DNA of 49,410 nucleotides from an uncultured Ruminococcus sp. (lineage in GTDB: Bacteria; Bacillota; Clostridia; Oscillospirales; Acutalibacteraceae), in the NCBI GenBank assembly GCA_905234015.1, contig CAJOFK010000004.1:1-49410 (forward strand), given 5' to 3'. The position numbers and the translations under genes are program-made. Under the pieces are notes generated by a model, which saw only the letters and a program-made list of their open reading frames with translations, searched no databases and had not been told where the DNA came from. Of this stretch, positions 24,801 to 31,838 are shown piece after piece. Numbering within the stretch: position 1 is the first letter of the stretch; each line of letters opens with the position of its first letter.

Positions 24801-25747
24801 GTCAGGTTATATACAGCCGCCGCGAGGGGAGAGTTCTGCGCTTTAAAAACAGGATAAGACGAAAGGTTCTTTGACTGCGTCCAGGTTTTAGCGGAGCCTG
24901 AGGCGTAGGAGGTTATAGAAGTTGCGGAATTTGCGTAGGCGTTATAGCCTGTGTCTATAACCTTATCGGGCTTTAAGGTGTAGTCGTATGAGCTGTACTG
25001 AAAGCCCCACTGCGAGCTTGTGTAGTACATCGGAACGTCAGAAGCCTGAGCGTTTCCGCTTAAGCTTTCTATATTAATAACCGCTTTATCATTAGCCGTG
25101 CTGATAAAACGCGCCGCCCCGGTTGAGGTGTCTACCTTCCAGCTCGTGCTTCCGCCGTTTGCGGCAGATACGCAAACAACCGAGCTTCCGCTTAAAGCGG
25201 CGTAATTCTTGGTTGATTCATTCTGAAGATGATAATTTCCGTTTCCGTCGGGAATGATATTCCAGTAAGCGGCGGCAGGGTAGGAAGAACCCGCGCTCTG
25301 ATAGGAAACGCTGCTGTTCTTCTGAACGAGCACTAAATCGTTATGCTCCATCCACATCGACTTAAGCACAACCTTATTAATTCCGGCTTCAAGAGTGGAA
25401 TGGGGGAAAGCCTGAATTGTTTTGCTCGGAATATCAGCGGCGAAGGTAACGTCGCAGTCCGCGCTGAGAGTGAGGGATTCGTTGCCTTCTACGGGAGCCT
25501 GGAAGGTGCTCCAGTCCGAGGAAGCCGCCTTGTACTCGTAAGTACCCTTTTTCAGGTGAACAGTAATTACATAGTGGTTATGGCTGTCGGCGGTCATTTC
25601 ATAATCGGCGGGAGCCTCCCAACCGTTAAACGTACCGCGCAGATAAACTGCAGCAGCAAACGTGCTCGGTATTGCCGAAAACATAACCGTCATACACAGC
25701 ATTACCGCGCATAATATGCTGATTAGTTTAACTGAAAAGCTTTTCAT
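21863..25747 (-). CDS. Secreted multidomain glycoside hydrolase, (alpha/alpha)6 type
   Basis: 1294 residues. A signal peptide ends near residue 31. A beta-sandwich starch-binding/pullulanase-type module follows (about 33-108, with YLRGTFNGW), then a possible beta-trefoil-like region (110-260). The catalytic region (about 320-700) contains WTRDTALSSLYSLSWVFPE near 341 and a GLDWRDQ segment, resembling GH63/mannosylglycerate-hydrolase-type alpha/alpha barrels. An Ig-like part comes next, then a CBM35/CBM6-like module (about 845-985, opening VEAENGT). Two Thr/Pro/Glu-rich linkers (about 986-1035, 1130-1190) flank a small domain. A Lys-rich beta domain ends the chain and may bind the cell wall. 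Substrate is unknown, probably an alpha-glucan or similar glycan. GAGGTG precedes the ATG. Confidence 0.8.
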   Translation of the reverse strand: MKSFSVKLISILCAVMLCMTVMFSAIPSTFAAAVYLRGTFNGWEAPADYEMTADSHNHYVITVHLKKGTYEYKAASSDWSTFQAPVEGNESLTLSADCDVTFAADIPSKTIQAFPHSTLEAGINKVVLKSMWMEHNDLVLVQKNSSVSYQSAGSSYPAAAYWNIIPDGNGNYHLQNESTKNYAALSGSSVVCVSAANGGSTSWKVDTSTGAARFISTANDKAVINIESLSGNAQASDVPMYYTSSQWGFQYSSYDYTLKPDKVIDTGYNAYANSATSITSYASGSAKTWTQSKNLSSYPVFKAQNSPLAAAVYNLTLEEALKSIFTENSTQYFRTGTNWDKVWTRDTALSSLYSLSWVFPEISYNCEYKKVKSSGGVSVFEQDTGSGGSYPVSTDKIITMLSVWENYLADGNKEHLSYFYNICNNTIKQDMNVAYDNDAELFRGETCGLDWRDQTYPDWTSETYDSGLSAIAESKTASVNTIYCRVLEIMSKAAKVLGKGEAAEQAWAKMAQDLKARISSRLWNENMGLYSSWEYPEYMGSVLAEKTDVLGNGFALWFNIGTDSQLNSIMENSPLVAYGADTVYPQKQGKLKNANKIYHNFGVWPGWDSILMVGAGYHDNKALAGEIFNSNVRGAATSLTQKEVINYRTGEGVESDQQLWSIAGTLAGYYRVMFGMNYDEDGITFNPYVPDWMEGPFELSNFKYRNAKLTIKITGKGDKVKSFKVDGNSQDIKSYVFPADSSGNHTVEIAMEKSGTEYKINKSDDNLVVCPEMPTMSYSNGTLTWTQKSGLTYKLWTGKEYVDVSGGSYTVDKTAYGSYSLMAVSKDEICSELSKPIIVTPIRIKVEAENGTVSDSSLISSGYVIDKRSKSANLTLSVNIAKKGRYQLSGIYNNPGDATSGISCGIRSVYVDGVDKGSLVFPEVSSSKKNQTSTHLSLDLEQGTHTVKIFYDTANWYDRNMSISQNNVEYNYFNFDYTGDTPVPATEPQTTEPATEAPTETESSTVTEAQNDTAPETTTAPTATTEPTEGTTASEEMSALYYVPSVENKDKNYNYKLFIKPLGEDPIEYDFEPTALADDNGMPIYKASVPSKYEKLEMLKYEVYDGENWVSETAIKYAKLSDYSSKVVNADELSTEPASEPATDTNPPTSESAEATASPSGEETTSPDTTVQPTETQAVTDVTEPAPESVKKPNPIKVTAKKKTVKAKKLKAKKQNVKPFKVKNAQGKVSYKIVKKGTTAKIYKKIKINKKGVITFKKGKYAKKTYKVKVKITAGGNFAYDKKTISKIVKIKIK

Positions 25748-25786
25748 AAAAACACCTCTTTTTTATAAATATATATATCCATTATC

Positions 25787-25815
25787 ATTGTACCAAATCA
25801 ACAAATGAAAAGCAA
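25787..25815 (-). promoter_or_regulatory. Probable promoter of the glycosidase gene
   Basis: On the minus strand there is a -35 box TTGCTT (25815-25810), a 17-bp spacer and a -10 box TACAAT (25792-25787), about 40 bases before the start codon. Confidence 0.6.
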
Positions 25816-25858
25816 TATAAAAATAATTTTTGTTTAAAAAAGCATACGGTAGTATACA

Positions 25859-25896
25859 AATTAAGGAGCGAAACATCATTATTCCGCTCCTTAATT
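25859..25896. terminator. Terminator after the deformylase-like gene
   Basis: 12-bp inverted repeat AATTAAGGAGCG / CGCTCCTTAATT with a 14-base loop, lying between the end of the minus-strand kinase-regulator-deformylase operon and the next minus-strand gene. The flanks are AT-rich but the T-run is weak. Confidence 0.6.
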
Positions 25897-25913
25897 AATT
25901 TAACTTTGCAGAT

Positions 25914-26327
25914 TTATATCAGCACTCCGCGGCAATGGTCAATTTCATGCTGTATGATTTGCGCGGTAAATTCCGAATAGGTTTTTGTTCTTTCTTTAAA
26001 GCCTTTGTCCTGAAACTTAACTTTAATTGTTTTATATCTTGTCGTTTTTCTCGGACCTCCGAGCAGCGAGAGGCACCCTTCCTTCGTTTCGTAGGGCATA
26101 CTTTTTCCGATTATTTCAGGGTTATACATCAAGGTGAATACTCCGCTGTCGTTAAAGGCTATGATTGATACGGATTTTCCTATCATATTCGCCGCCATTC
26201 CGACGCATTCCTCGCGGTGCGCTTTAAGGGTGTCGAGTAAATCCTGCGCTGCAGGTGCGTCGAGCTTGGTTGCGGGCTTTGATTTTATTCCGAGAAAAAA
26301 CGGGTCGTGAACTAAATCTCTTATCAT
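25914..26327 (-). CDS. Peptide deformylase-like protein
   Basis: 137 residues with the fold and two of three motifs of peptide deformylase: motif 2 EGCLS (metal ligand C85) and motif 3 HEIDH (H127, E128, H131). Motif 1, normally GLAAPQIG, reads GMAANMIG, so the invariant glutamine that stabilises the tetrahedral intermediate is Met48 here. The N-terminus is also unlike housekeeping Def (IRDLVHDPFFLG). It is therefore a divergent paralogue; it may still remove formyl groups or act on another substrate. It is the third gene of the minus-strand operon, 25 bases after the SARP-type regulator, an unusual setting for a housekeeping enzyme. Confidence 0.82.
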   Translation of the reverse strand: MIRDLVHDPFFLGIKSKPATKLDAPAAQDLLDTLKAHREECVGMAANMIGKSVSIIAFNDSGVFTLMYNPEIIGKSMPYETKEGCLSLLGGPRKTTRYKTIKVKFQDKGFKERTKTYSEFTAQIIQHEIDHCRGVLI

Positions 26328-26352
26328 ATTATCTGTCCTTTTATTTGAATAC

Positions 26353-27144
26353 TTAATAATCGCCGTAGTCGTTATAAAGGAAATCAGCCCAGTAGTACTG
26401 ACTCATATATTCATTCTGATAAGCATTAACCGCGCCTGCGTCAAGCTCCTGAAAGCGGTAGTAGTCGCAGTCGAGTACATCAACATTTACTGCTAAGGCG
26501 TTATAGCTTTTTACGATTGCCGCCTCGGCGCCGATTTTCTTAAGACTTTTAATCATAGCGGAAATAAGCGTCTGAAGGTAGCTTTGCTGTTTTTTATCGT
26601 AGGGCTCGTCCTCAAAAAGCGCCGCCGCGATTTCCCTCGTTGAGCAGGAGCTTCCGTGACGGTGAACGAGGTACGCAAAAATCTCCTTTGAGCGGCTTCT
26701 CTCAAAATGAACGTTAGCTCCGTCGGGCGTGAATACGTCAAAGTTACCGAAGCACTGCACTCTTAAAAGGGAATTATCCTTAGGTATAATCGGGAAGCGC
26801 AAATCCTCAAGCTCGCTTTTAACCGCCTCGGTTGTAACGGGCTTCATAATATATCCGCTTGCGTGAAGTCGCATAGCGTCGCCCGTGTACTCGGAAAAGC
26901 CGGTTACGAATATAATATTCATTTTCGGATTTACGGTTTTAAGCTCCTTAGCGAGCTCTACTCCGTTCATTCCGCTCATATGTATATCGAGAAAAGCTAT
27001 GTCACAGCCGTTTTCTTTAGCGTCGTCGAGCAGCTCGTCGGGGTATTCAAACGAGGCTATATCAGCCTCGGGTTTAGCTTCTTTTACTGCGGCTTCAAGC
27101 ATTTGGAGCATTAAAGGCTCGTCGTCAACACAAAGTATTCTCAT
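26353..27144 (-). CDS. Response regulator with SARP/OmpR-like winged helix
   Basis: 263 residues. The receiver domain (1-120) has acidic pocket D7-D8, phospho-acceptor D53 in FLDIHMSGMNG and the conserved lysine in the YIMKP motif. The output part (about 130-262) starts RVQCFGNFDVF and has the winged-helix segment of SARP regulators (VHFERSRSKEIFAYLVHR), then a short BTAD-like tail. Its ATG overlaps the kinase stop as ATGA, so the two are a matched two-component system. SARP wings bind direct heptamer repeats at 11-bp spacing; such repeats occur upstream of the divergent beta-helix gene (28673-28690). Confidence 0.88.
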   Translation of the reverse strand: MRILCVDDEPLMLQMLEAAVKEAKPEADIASFEYPDELLDDAKENGCDIAFLDIHMSGMNGVELAKELKTVNPKMNIIFVTGFSEYTGDAMRLHASGYIMKPVTTEAVKSELEDLRFPIIPKDNSLLRVQCFGNFDVFTPDGANVHFERSRSKEIFAYLVHRHGSSCSTREIAAALFEDEPYDKKQQSYLQTLISAMIKSLKKIGAEAAIVKSYNALAVNVDVLDCDYYRFQELDAGAVNAYQNEYMSQYYWADFLYNDYGDY

Positions 27145-28559
27145 TGTTTATCTCCTTTGTTATTAGTTTTAGGAATTATAATCTTAGCGACGGTTCCTTC
27201 TCCGATAACGCTGTCGATTATAACCTCGGCGCTGCACATTTCCTTAAGGCGGTGCTTTATGTTATCCATACCGATATGCGAGCGTCCGTCGTCCTTTTTC
27301 TCGTTTACGTCAAAGCCCGTGCCGTCGTCCGACACAATGACCTCAAAGGAGCTTTCGGTTTCTCTCGTGGCAATCGTGAGAGTTCCGCCGCCCTTTTTCT
27401 TGCTGAGACCGTGCTTTACGGCGTTTTCGGCGAGTGGCTGAATCGTAAGCTGAGGCAGCTCAAAATCCGTCGCCTGAATATCGTATTCGATATTGAGCTT
27501 TTTTCCGAAGCGCAGCTTTTCTATATATAAGTATTTTTTAAGATGCTCGAGCTCCTGCTCAAAGGGGATAGGAGTAGTCTGCTTTAAGGAATCCATATTT
27601 CCCCTTAGATACTGAGCGAAGGTTATTGTCGCCTTATTCGCGGTATCGGGGTCTAATTTGCAGAGCATAGCGATTGAGCTTAACGCATTATACATAAAAT
27701 GCGGCTGAATCTGACTTACCATCACTTTTACCTTTGACTCGTAAAGCTCCTTTTCGGCGGCTATAAGCGCCTGCTCGCGCTTTGCGACAACTACGCCGAA
27801 TATAAGTACAATTGATACGAGCATAGCCGGGAACTCGGTCGTAAGTCCGTAAGCGTAGCCTGTTAAAAACTGATTTGCTACGGGAATAAGCACGAACGAG
27901 GCGGTAATAAGCCTTTCCTTAACTGAGGTTTTTGAAACGAAAAATCCTATAATAACTATTAAAAGTCCTATCGCGAGGTAGGTTTGACTCCACATAAACA
28001 TCGGCTCGCGGCGGTATATGCCCTCGCTGTCTATGCTGAAATACAGCGGAACCCATATGTTAATCACGCAGGCAATAAGCGTCGGAACAAGAAGCACGTT
28101 CATAATTATGCTTGCAGTATCGCCGAATTTACCGCTGAGCTCAAGCGCCGTGAAAACATATCTCCATAAGAAGAATATAAGCATGGTTGAGCCGGTGTAG
28201 TTGAGCACATTTGCCGCCATATTCCACACGGCGAGTTCTTTAATACCCTGAACAACCCAGCACCCGGCGTCCGTAAACAGTACGAACGACATAGATGAAA
28301 TGAGCAGCGCGAAGGTTCGGGTGTGTTCGCTGTAGCCCTCTTTATCCTGAACAAGACTGAAAAGCAGTACCGTACATACCGCGAGGCTAACGGTGTCGCC
28401 TCCGAGATTGAATACGGATGAATCCGCCATACCTGAAAAGCCTCTTATACGCCACATAATTATAGTCGCAAGCGTAAACATAAGCGATAACGCAAAGCAT
28501 AAAGGCATTATCCATTTATGTTTTCTCCAGAATTCTGATATTTGTGATACAAGCACCAT
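27141..28559 (-). CDS. LytS-type membrane sensor histidine kinase
   Basis: 472 residues. Seven to eight hydrophobic helices (about 18-260) make the sensor, with no large extracellular domain. A short linker leads to the His_kinase domain with the phospho-acceptor H287 in QIQPHFMYNAL, and an HATPase_c domain with N-box ENAVKHG and G1 box DDGTGFDV. This is the LytS/YehU class, which usually partners LytTR regulators; here the partner is a SARP-type regulator in the same operon, a pairing seen in some Clostridia. The ribosome site AAGGAGTG is seven bases before the ATG. It diverges from the secreted beta-helix gene. Confidence 0.9.
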   Translation of the reverse strand: MVLVSQISEFWRKHKWIMPLCFALSLMFTLATIIMWRIRGFSGMADSSVFNLGGDTVSLAVCTVLLFSLVQDKEGYSEHTRTFALLISSMSFVLFTDAGCWVVQGIKELAVWNMAANVLNYTGSTMLIFFLWRYVFTALELSGKFGDTASIIMNVLLVPTLIACVINIWVPLYFSIDSEGIYRREPMFMWSQTYLAIGLLIVIIGFFVSKTSVKERLITASFVLIPVANQFLTGYAYGLTTEFPAMLVSIVLIFGVVVAKREQALIAAEKELYESKVKVMVSQIQPHFMYNALSSIAMLCKLDPDTANKATITFAQYLRGNMDSLKQTTPIPFEQELEHLKKYLYIEKLRFGKKLNIEYDIQATDFELPQLTIQPLAENAVKHGLSKKKGGGTLTIATRETESSFEVIVSDDGTGFDVNEKKDDGRSHIGMDNIKHRLKEMCSAEVIIDSVIGEGTVAKIIIPKTNNKGDKQ

Positions 28560-28672
28560 AGCTGTTCACTCCTTAAATATATCTATTTAAATATTATCCT
28601 ATATTAAAGAAAATTGCAAATCTTTTAAATGAATTAAAAAAAATTTAAAAAAGTTTAAAATTGCATGTATTT

Positions 28673-28720
28673 TGTTGTACTTCTGTTGTAGTCGGTCTTA
28701 TATGCTATAGCCACAACAGA
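28673..28720 (+). promoter_or_regulatory. Heptamer direct repeats and promoter of the beta-helix gene
   Basis: Two TGTTGTA heptamers (28673-28679 and 28684-28690) are separated by four bases, an 11-bp period. Downstream are a candidate extended -10 TG-C-TATAGC (28703-28711) and an inverted copy of the core, ACAACAGA (28713-28720), which pairs with TCTGTTGT (28682-28689). The layout is that expected for a SARP-type binding site, and the SARP-type regulator is encoded on the other side of this gap. The exact -10 is uncertain because several A/T hexamers overlap. Confidence 0.5.
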
Positions 28721-28770
28721 GGAACACCGATTTATTTATTCCTCAAATTTAAGTGAGAAGGTGAAGTAAA

Positions 28771-30963
28771 ATGAAAAAAACATCAAGAAGATTTACAGCG
28801 TCAATTTTAGCAGGTTTGATTATGATTTCGGCAGGCTCGACGATGGCTGTAACCGCCGGCACCGCTACAGTTTCGGCAGCAAGCATTACCTCGGAGATTC
28901 CGGGCGAAGTATCCGACGGCTTTTTCAGCGGAGCTGCTACTCTTATCAGCATTGTTGCAAAATCTCATCCCGCAGCGGCTGTAGTTTCAAGCGGACTTTT
29001 AGGAGCGTTTAAAACATTTTACAGTGGCGCGACTAAAACTCCTCAGCCGTCTAATCAGGAAATAGTGGATTTGTTAAACGAGCTTTCCGATAAAATCGAT
29101 GCTCACTACAACGATCAGAGCTCTCAGGTAAAGTCGCTCGGAAGTATCGAAAAACTTCAGAACTTTTCAAACATCCTTACAACCGTAAAGGGCTACAACG
29201 AAAAGGCTATGGGTCAGATTTCTCTTTATAACGAGAACGATGTCTGTGCACAGGATTATCAGAATATAATCGACTGCACAATCGGTAAGGATAAATTCGT
29301 AAACGACTTTATGGATTTAAGCAACCTTATTACTGACGGTCAGTCGGGCATTAAGGGTAAGCCCTCGTTTAATCAGTATTTAGAATTCTCAAAGGTTTGC
29401 GAAGATAATAACAACGACTCGGCTCTCGTTAAAAAGGATTGCGAGAATTTCAATAAAATGACATTAGAGCAGTATACTCTTTTCTTTACCAACCTTTTAA
29501 CCGGTTCTCTCGCGAAGTATAACCTCGCCGAGTATAACTATAATAACGGCAAAATCGACCTTAAGACTAAGAACAGTATTCAGGCGTCCGTTATGAAGGA
29601 TGTTGAGCTTTACTTCAATAAGGCGGGAGAGGTTGTAAAAAGATACAACGAGGTTAAGGATACTCTCAAAACTCTTACCGTAGCGAAGGTTACGTTAAAC
29701 GGAAAGACAACCGAGATGTTCTCTTTCGGCGATGCATGGGTATCAGCCTCAAAGAACAACGGCACAATGCAGCTCGTTCAGGACTGGAAGAGCGACGACC
29801 TCGCTTCCGACGTATTCTACTATAAGGCGAACAGCGAGTTTAAAAACGGTGCGCTTTATGTAAACGGTCACAACGTTACGCTCGACCTCAACGGTCATTC
29901 AATCGTTCATAAAAACTCAAAGAAATATGACCTCTATTCCGATAACGGCACCTTAACCTTAAAGGATTCAACTTTAAACCGCGGAGCAGTAAACGGAATC
30001 TGTGCAAACGGCGGAAACGTTAACGTTAACGGCGTTACAATCAAGGAATCCTCCGACGCAGGTATCAGAGCAGGCCAGCTCACAATGAATATCAAAAACA
30101 CTACCTTTACAAAGAATAAAAACTCAGCGGTAGTTACAGAAAAGAACGCGAATACAACGATTGATAACTGTATTTTCAAAGACAACAGCGAGTCAGCCGT
30201 ATATAATAAGGAGTCTAAGGTTAATCTTAAGAACAGTTATTTTGAGAATAACCGTTCCGACTCGGGCGAGGGCAATTCTAAAAACGGCGGCGCCGTATAT
30301 AACCACAGCTCGCTTTCGGTTGATAACTGCAATTTCGTAAACAATAAAGCAGGCAACGGCGGCGCAATCTACTCTGATTATGACTTTAATATAAGCAGCA
30401 GCACCTTCACCGGCAACACCGCTAAGAATAACGGCGGAGCGATAATGTTCGACTACAGGGGCTCAGGCTTCTGCGAAAGCCTCAATCTCAGCGGCTCAAA
30501 GTTTACCGGTAATACGGCAGGCTCAAGCGGCGGCGGATTATTCGTCGACTCAATGAACTACCTGACTATGAAGAACGTTGAAATTAAGAATAATACAGCA
30601 GGCTCAAACGGCGGCGGTCTTTACTGCCAGAAGGGCTCCGGCTCATCATGCGACCCCTCGATCAGCGGAAAGATTACGATTATCGACAACAAGCTTTCAA
30701 ACGGCACAAAGTCAAACGCCTTCCTCGGTGAGAATTCAACCTCAAAGTGTATCTTTAAAATCAGCGATAATATTGACTCCTCCTCGAGAGTCGGCGTTAC
30801 AAGCCCCACAAGCGATAAGGATCTCGATATCTGCAAAATCTGGAACAAGAACGCTTACAACAACACTGCAAACGTGTTCAGCTACGATACAGGCAAATAC
30901 AGAATCAACAGATACACTCATTGGTATTCGTCATTCTGGTGGGTTGAAATAGTTAAAAACTGA
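28771..30963 (+). CDS. Secreted beta-helix protein with helical N-terminal domain
   Basis: 730 residues. A signal peptide ends near residue 37 (after VSAA). Residues about 45-310 are mainly helical with a small-residue-rich hydrophobic stretch (about 48-90), recalling membrane-active or coiled bundles, but I do not recognise the family. From about 345 to 640 runs a right-handed parallel beta-helix with repeats of the form N-GGAIY and F-GNTA; several Gly-Gly-Ala/Gly turns resemble polymorphic outer-membrane-type repeats. The tail is short and aromatic (HWYSSFWWVEI). There is no anchor motif, so it may be released or bind the surface non-covalently. GAGAAGGTG precedes the ATG; a strong terminator follows. 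Confidence 0.75.
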   Translation: MKKTSRRFTASILAGLIMISAGSTMAVTAGTATVSAASITSEIPGEVSDGFFSGAATLISIVAKSHPAAAVVSSGLLGAFKTFYSGATKTPQPSNQEIVDLLNELSDKIDAHYNDQSSQVKSLGSIEKLQNFSNILTTVKGYNEKAMGQISLYNENDVCAQDYQNIIDCTIGKDKFVNDFMDLSNLITDGQSGIKGKPSFNQYLEFSKVCEDNNNDSALVKKDCENFNKMTLEQYTLFFTNLLTGSLAKYNLAEYNYNNGKIDLKTKNSIQASVMKDVELYFNKAGEVVKRYNEVKDTLKTLTVAKVTLNGKTTEMFSFGDAWVSASKNNGTMQLVQDWKSDDLASDVFYYKANSEFKNGALYVNGHNVTLDLNGHSIVHKNSKKYDLYSDNGTLTLKDSTLNRGAVNGICANGGNVNVNGVTIKESSDAGIRAGQLTMNIKNTTFTKNKNSAVVTEKNANTTIDNCIFKDNSESAVYNKESKVNLKNSYFENNRSDSGEGNSKNGGAVYNHSSLSVDNCNFVNNKAGNGGAIYSDYDFNISSSTFTGNTAKNNGGAIMFDYRGSGFCESLNLSGSKFTGNTAGSSGGGLFVDSMNYLTMKNVEIKNNTAGSNGGGLYCQKGSGSSCDPSISGKITIIDNKLSNGTKSNAFLGENSTSKCIFKISDNIDSSSRVGVTSPTSDKDLDICKIWNKNAYNNTANVFSYDTGKYRINRYTHWYSSFWWVEIVKN

Positions 30964-30999
30964 TTTTAAGAAGTTTTAATATAAATTGTCTCCTTTTGG

Positions 31000-31030
31000 A
31001 CTGCCCGGGTTAATGCCCGGGCGGTTTTTT
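31000..31030 (+). terminator. Intrinsic terminator after the beta-helix gene
   Basis: 10-bp GC-rich stem ACTGCCCGGG / CCCGGGCGGT (one G-T pair) with a 6-base loop, followed by a T-run. Confidence 0.93.
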
Positions 31031-31083
31031 GCCCTGAATTATTAATTCTACGACACAGTTTATACTAAATATACTACAATTAA

Positions 31084-31147
31084 CCTCCGATTTGTAAATT
31101 AGGCTACATATTGAGTTGTGAGTGTAGTTTTGGCTACAAATCGGGGG
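31084..31147. repeat. Long-loop inverted repeat upstream of the small exported protein gene
   Basis: A 13-base arm ending CCGATTTGTA (31084-31096) pairs with TACAAATCGG-GG (31135-31147) with one G-T pair. The 38-base loop holds one copy of GGCTACA, and a second copy runs from the loop into the right arm. It lies about 30 bases before the promoter of the next gene. It could be a regulator site, or a leader or terminator structure; there is no clean T-run. Confidence 0.6.
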
Positions 31148-31178
31148 CGTTTTATCTGTATGCTTGCGTGATTTTATG

Positions 31179-31201
31179 TGCTATATTATAGTCACAACAG
31201 A
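31179..31201 (+). promoter_or_regulatory. Extended -10 promoter with conserved start-site motif
   Basis: TG-C-TATATT (31179-31187) is followed by TATAGTCACAACAGA (31188-31201 region). The GCTATA and CACAACAGA parts recur upstream of the beta-helix gene at 28704-28709 and 28712-28720. From the end of CACAACAGA to the start codon is 51 bases here and 50 there, so both leaders share layout and probably control. Confidence 0.55.
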
Positions 31202-31252
31202 AACACAAAACATTTTTCAAACACAAAAACAATTTCAGAGGAGATAATTAAA

Positions 31253-31702
31253 ATGAAAAACTCAAAGACAGTCACAAGGACATTAATCGCAGCATTAATC
31301 GCAATCATCATCGCGGCTTCCTCCGCGACAATCGTAAGTACCGTTAAAGCAGGCGCGGTAAGCTACGAGGGCAGCGCTTCCTCGCATCAGTCTCAGAAAT
31401 CAGAGGGCTATCAGCTTCTCGAAAAGACAACAAAGCTCAACCAGTTCGCGAAGGCTTATTACTTCAAGGCAACAGGCAAAACCTCTAACGGCTACGACTG
31501 GACATATAAAGCGGATCAGACTAACGTAAAGGTAAAGTGCAAGTATGATTTTGATACTCATAAGTATACCTTTAAGATGACCGGCACATCCTACGGCCTC
31601 AACCACTTCACACTCAAGTATAAGGTTTCCGATAAAAAGTGGGAAAGCGTTAAGATGACTCTCTTCGTAGATAAAGATAAGAACATTATGAGAACAGCAT
31701 AA
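31253..31702 (+). CDS. Small exported protein of unknown function (149 aa)
   Basis: The start is placed at 31253, eight bases after GAGGAG, giving a basic N-terminus, a hydrophobic core and a cleavage region near residue 37 (VKAGAVS). An upstream in-frame ATG (31178) would lie within the promoter and spoil the signal peptide. The mature region (about 112 residues) is Lys/Tyr-rich and beta-like (YTFKMTGTSYGLNHFTLKYK) with no known family. It shares a leader motif with the beta-helix gene and so is probably expressed with it. No clear terminator follows. Confidence 0.7.
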   Translation: MKNSKTVTRTLIAALIAIIIAASSATIVSTVKAGAVSYEGSASSHQSQKSEGYQLLEKTTKLNQFAKAYYFKATGKTSNGYDWTYKADQTNVKVKCKYDFDTHKYTFKMTGTSYGLNHFTLKYKVSDKKWESVKMTLFVDKDKNIMRTA

Positions 31703-31779
31703 GATTTTTATCTCATATTTGATTTTAATAAACAGGAATATAAAACTGATTATTTAAAAAATTGTTATCATTTTTCATA

Positions 31780-31808
31780 TTGAAAAGTGTACTTTCTTGT
31801 GATAAAAT
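31780..31808 (+). promoter_or_regulatory. Promoter of the RsiV-like gene
   Basis: -35 box TTGAAA (31780-31785), 17-bp spacer, -10 box TAAAAT (31803-31808). A second, overlapping TATAAT lies at 31808-31813 but with poor spacing. The start codon is about 30 bases downstream. Confidence 0.6.
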
Positions 31809-31838
31809 ATAATAAAATGATTTAAAGGGGTGTTTACC

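Noticed and set aside
31178..31252. Upstream ATG of the small exported protein
   Set aside because: It lies in the promoter region, and the extra residues would precede and spoil the signal peptide.
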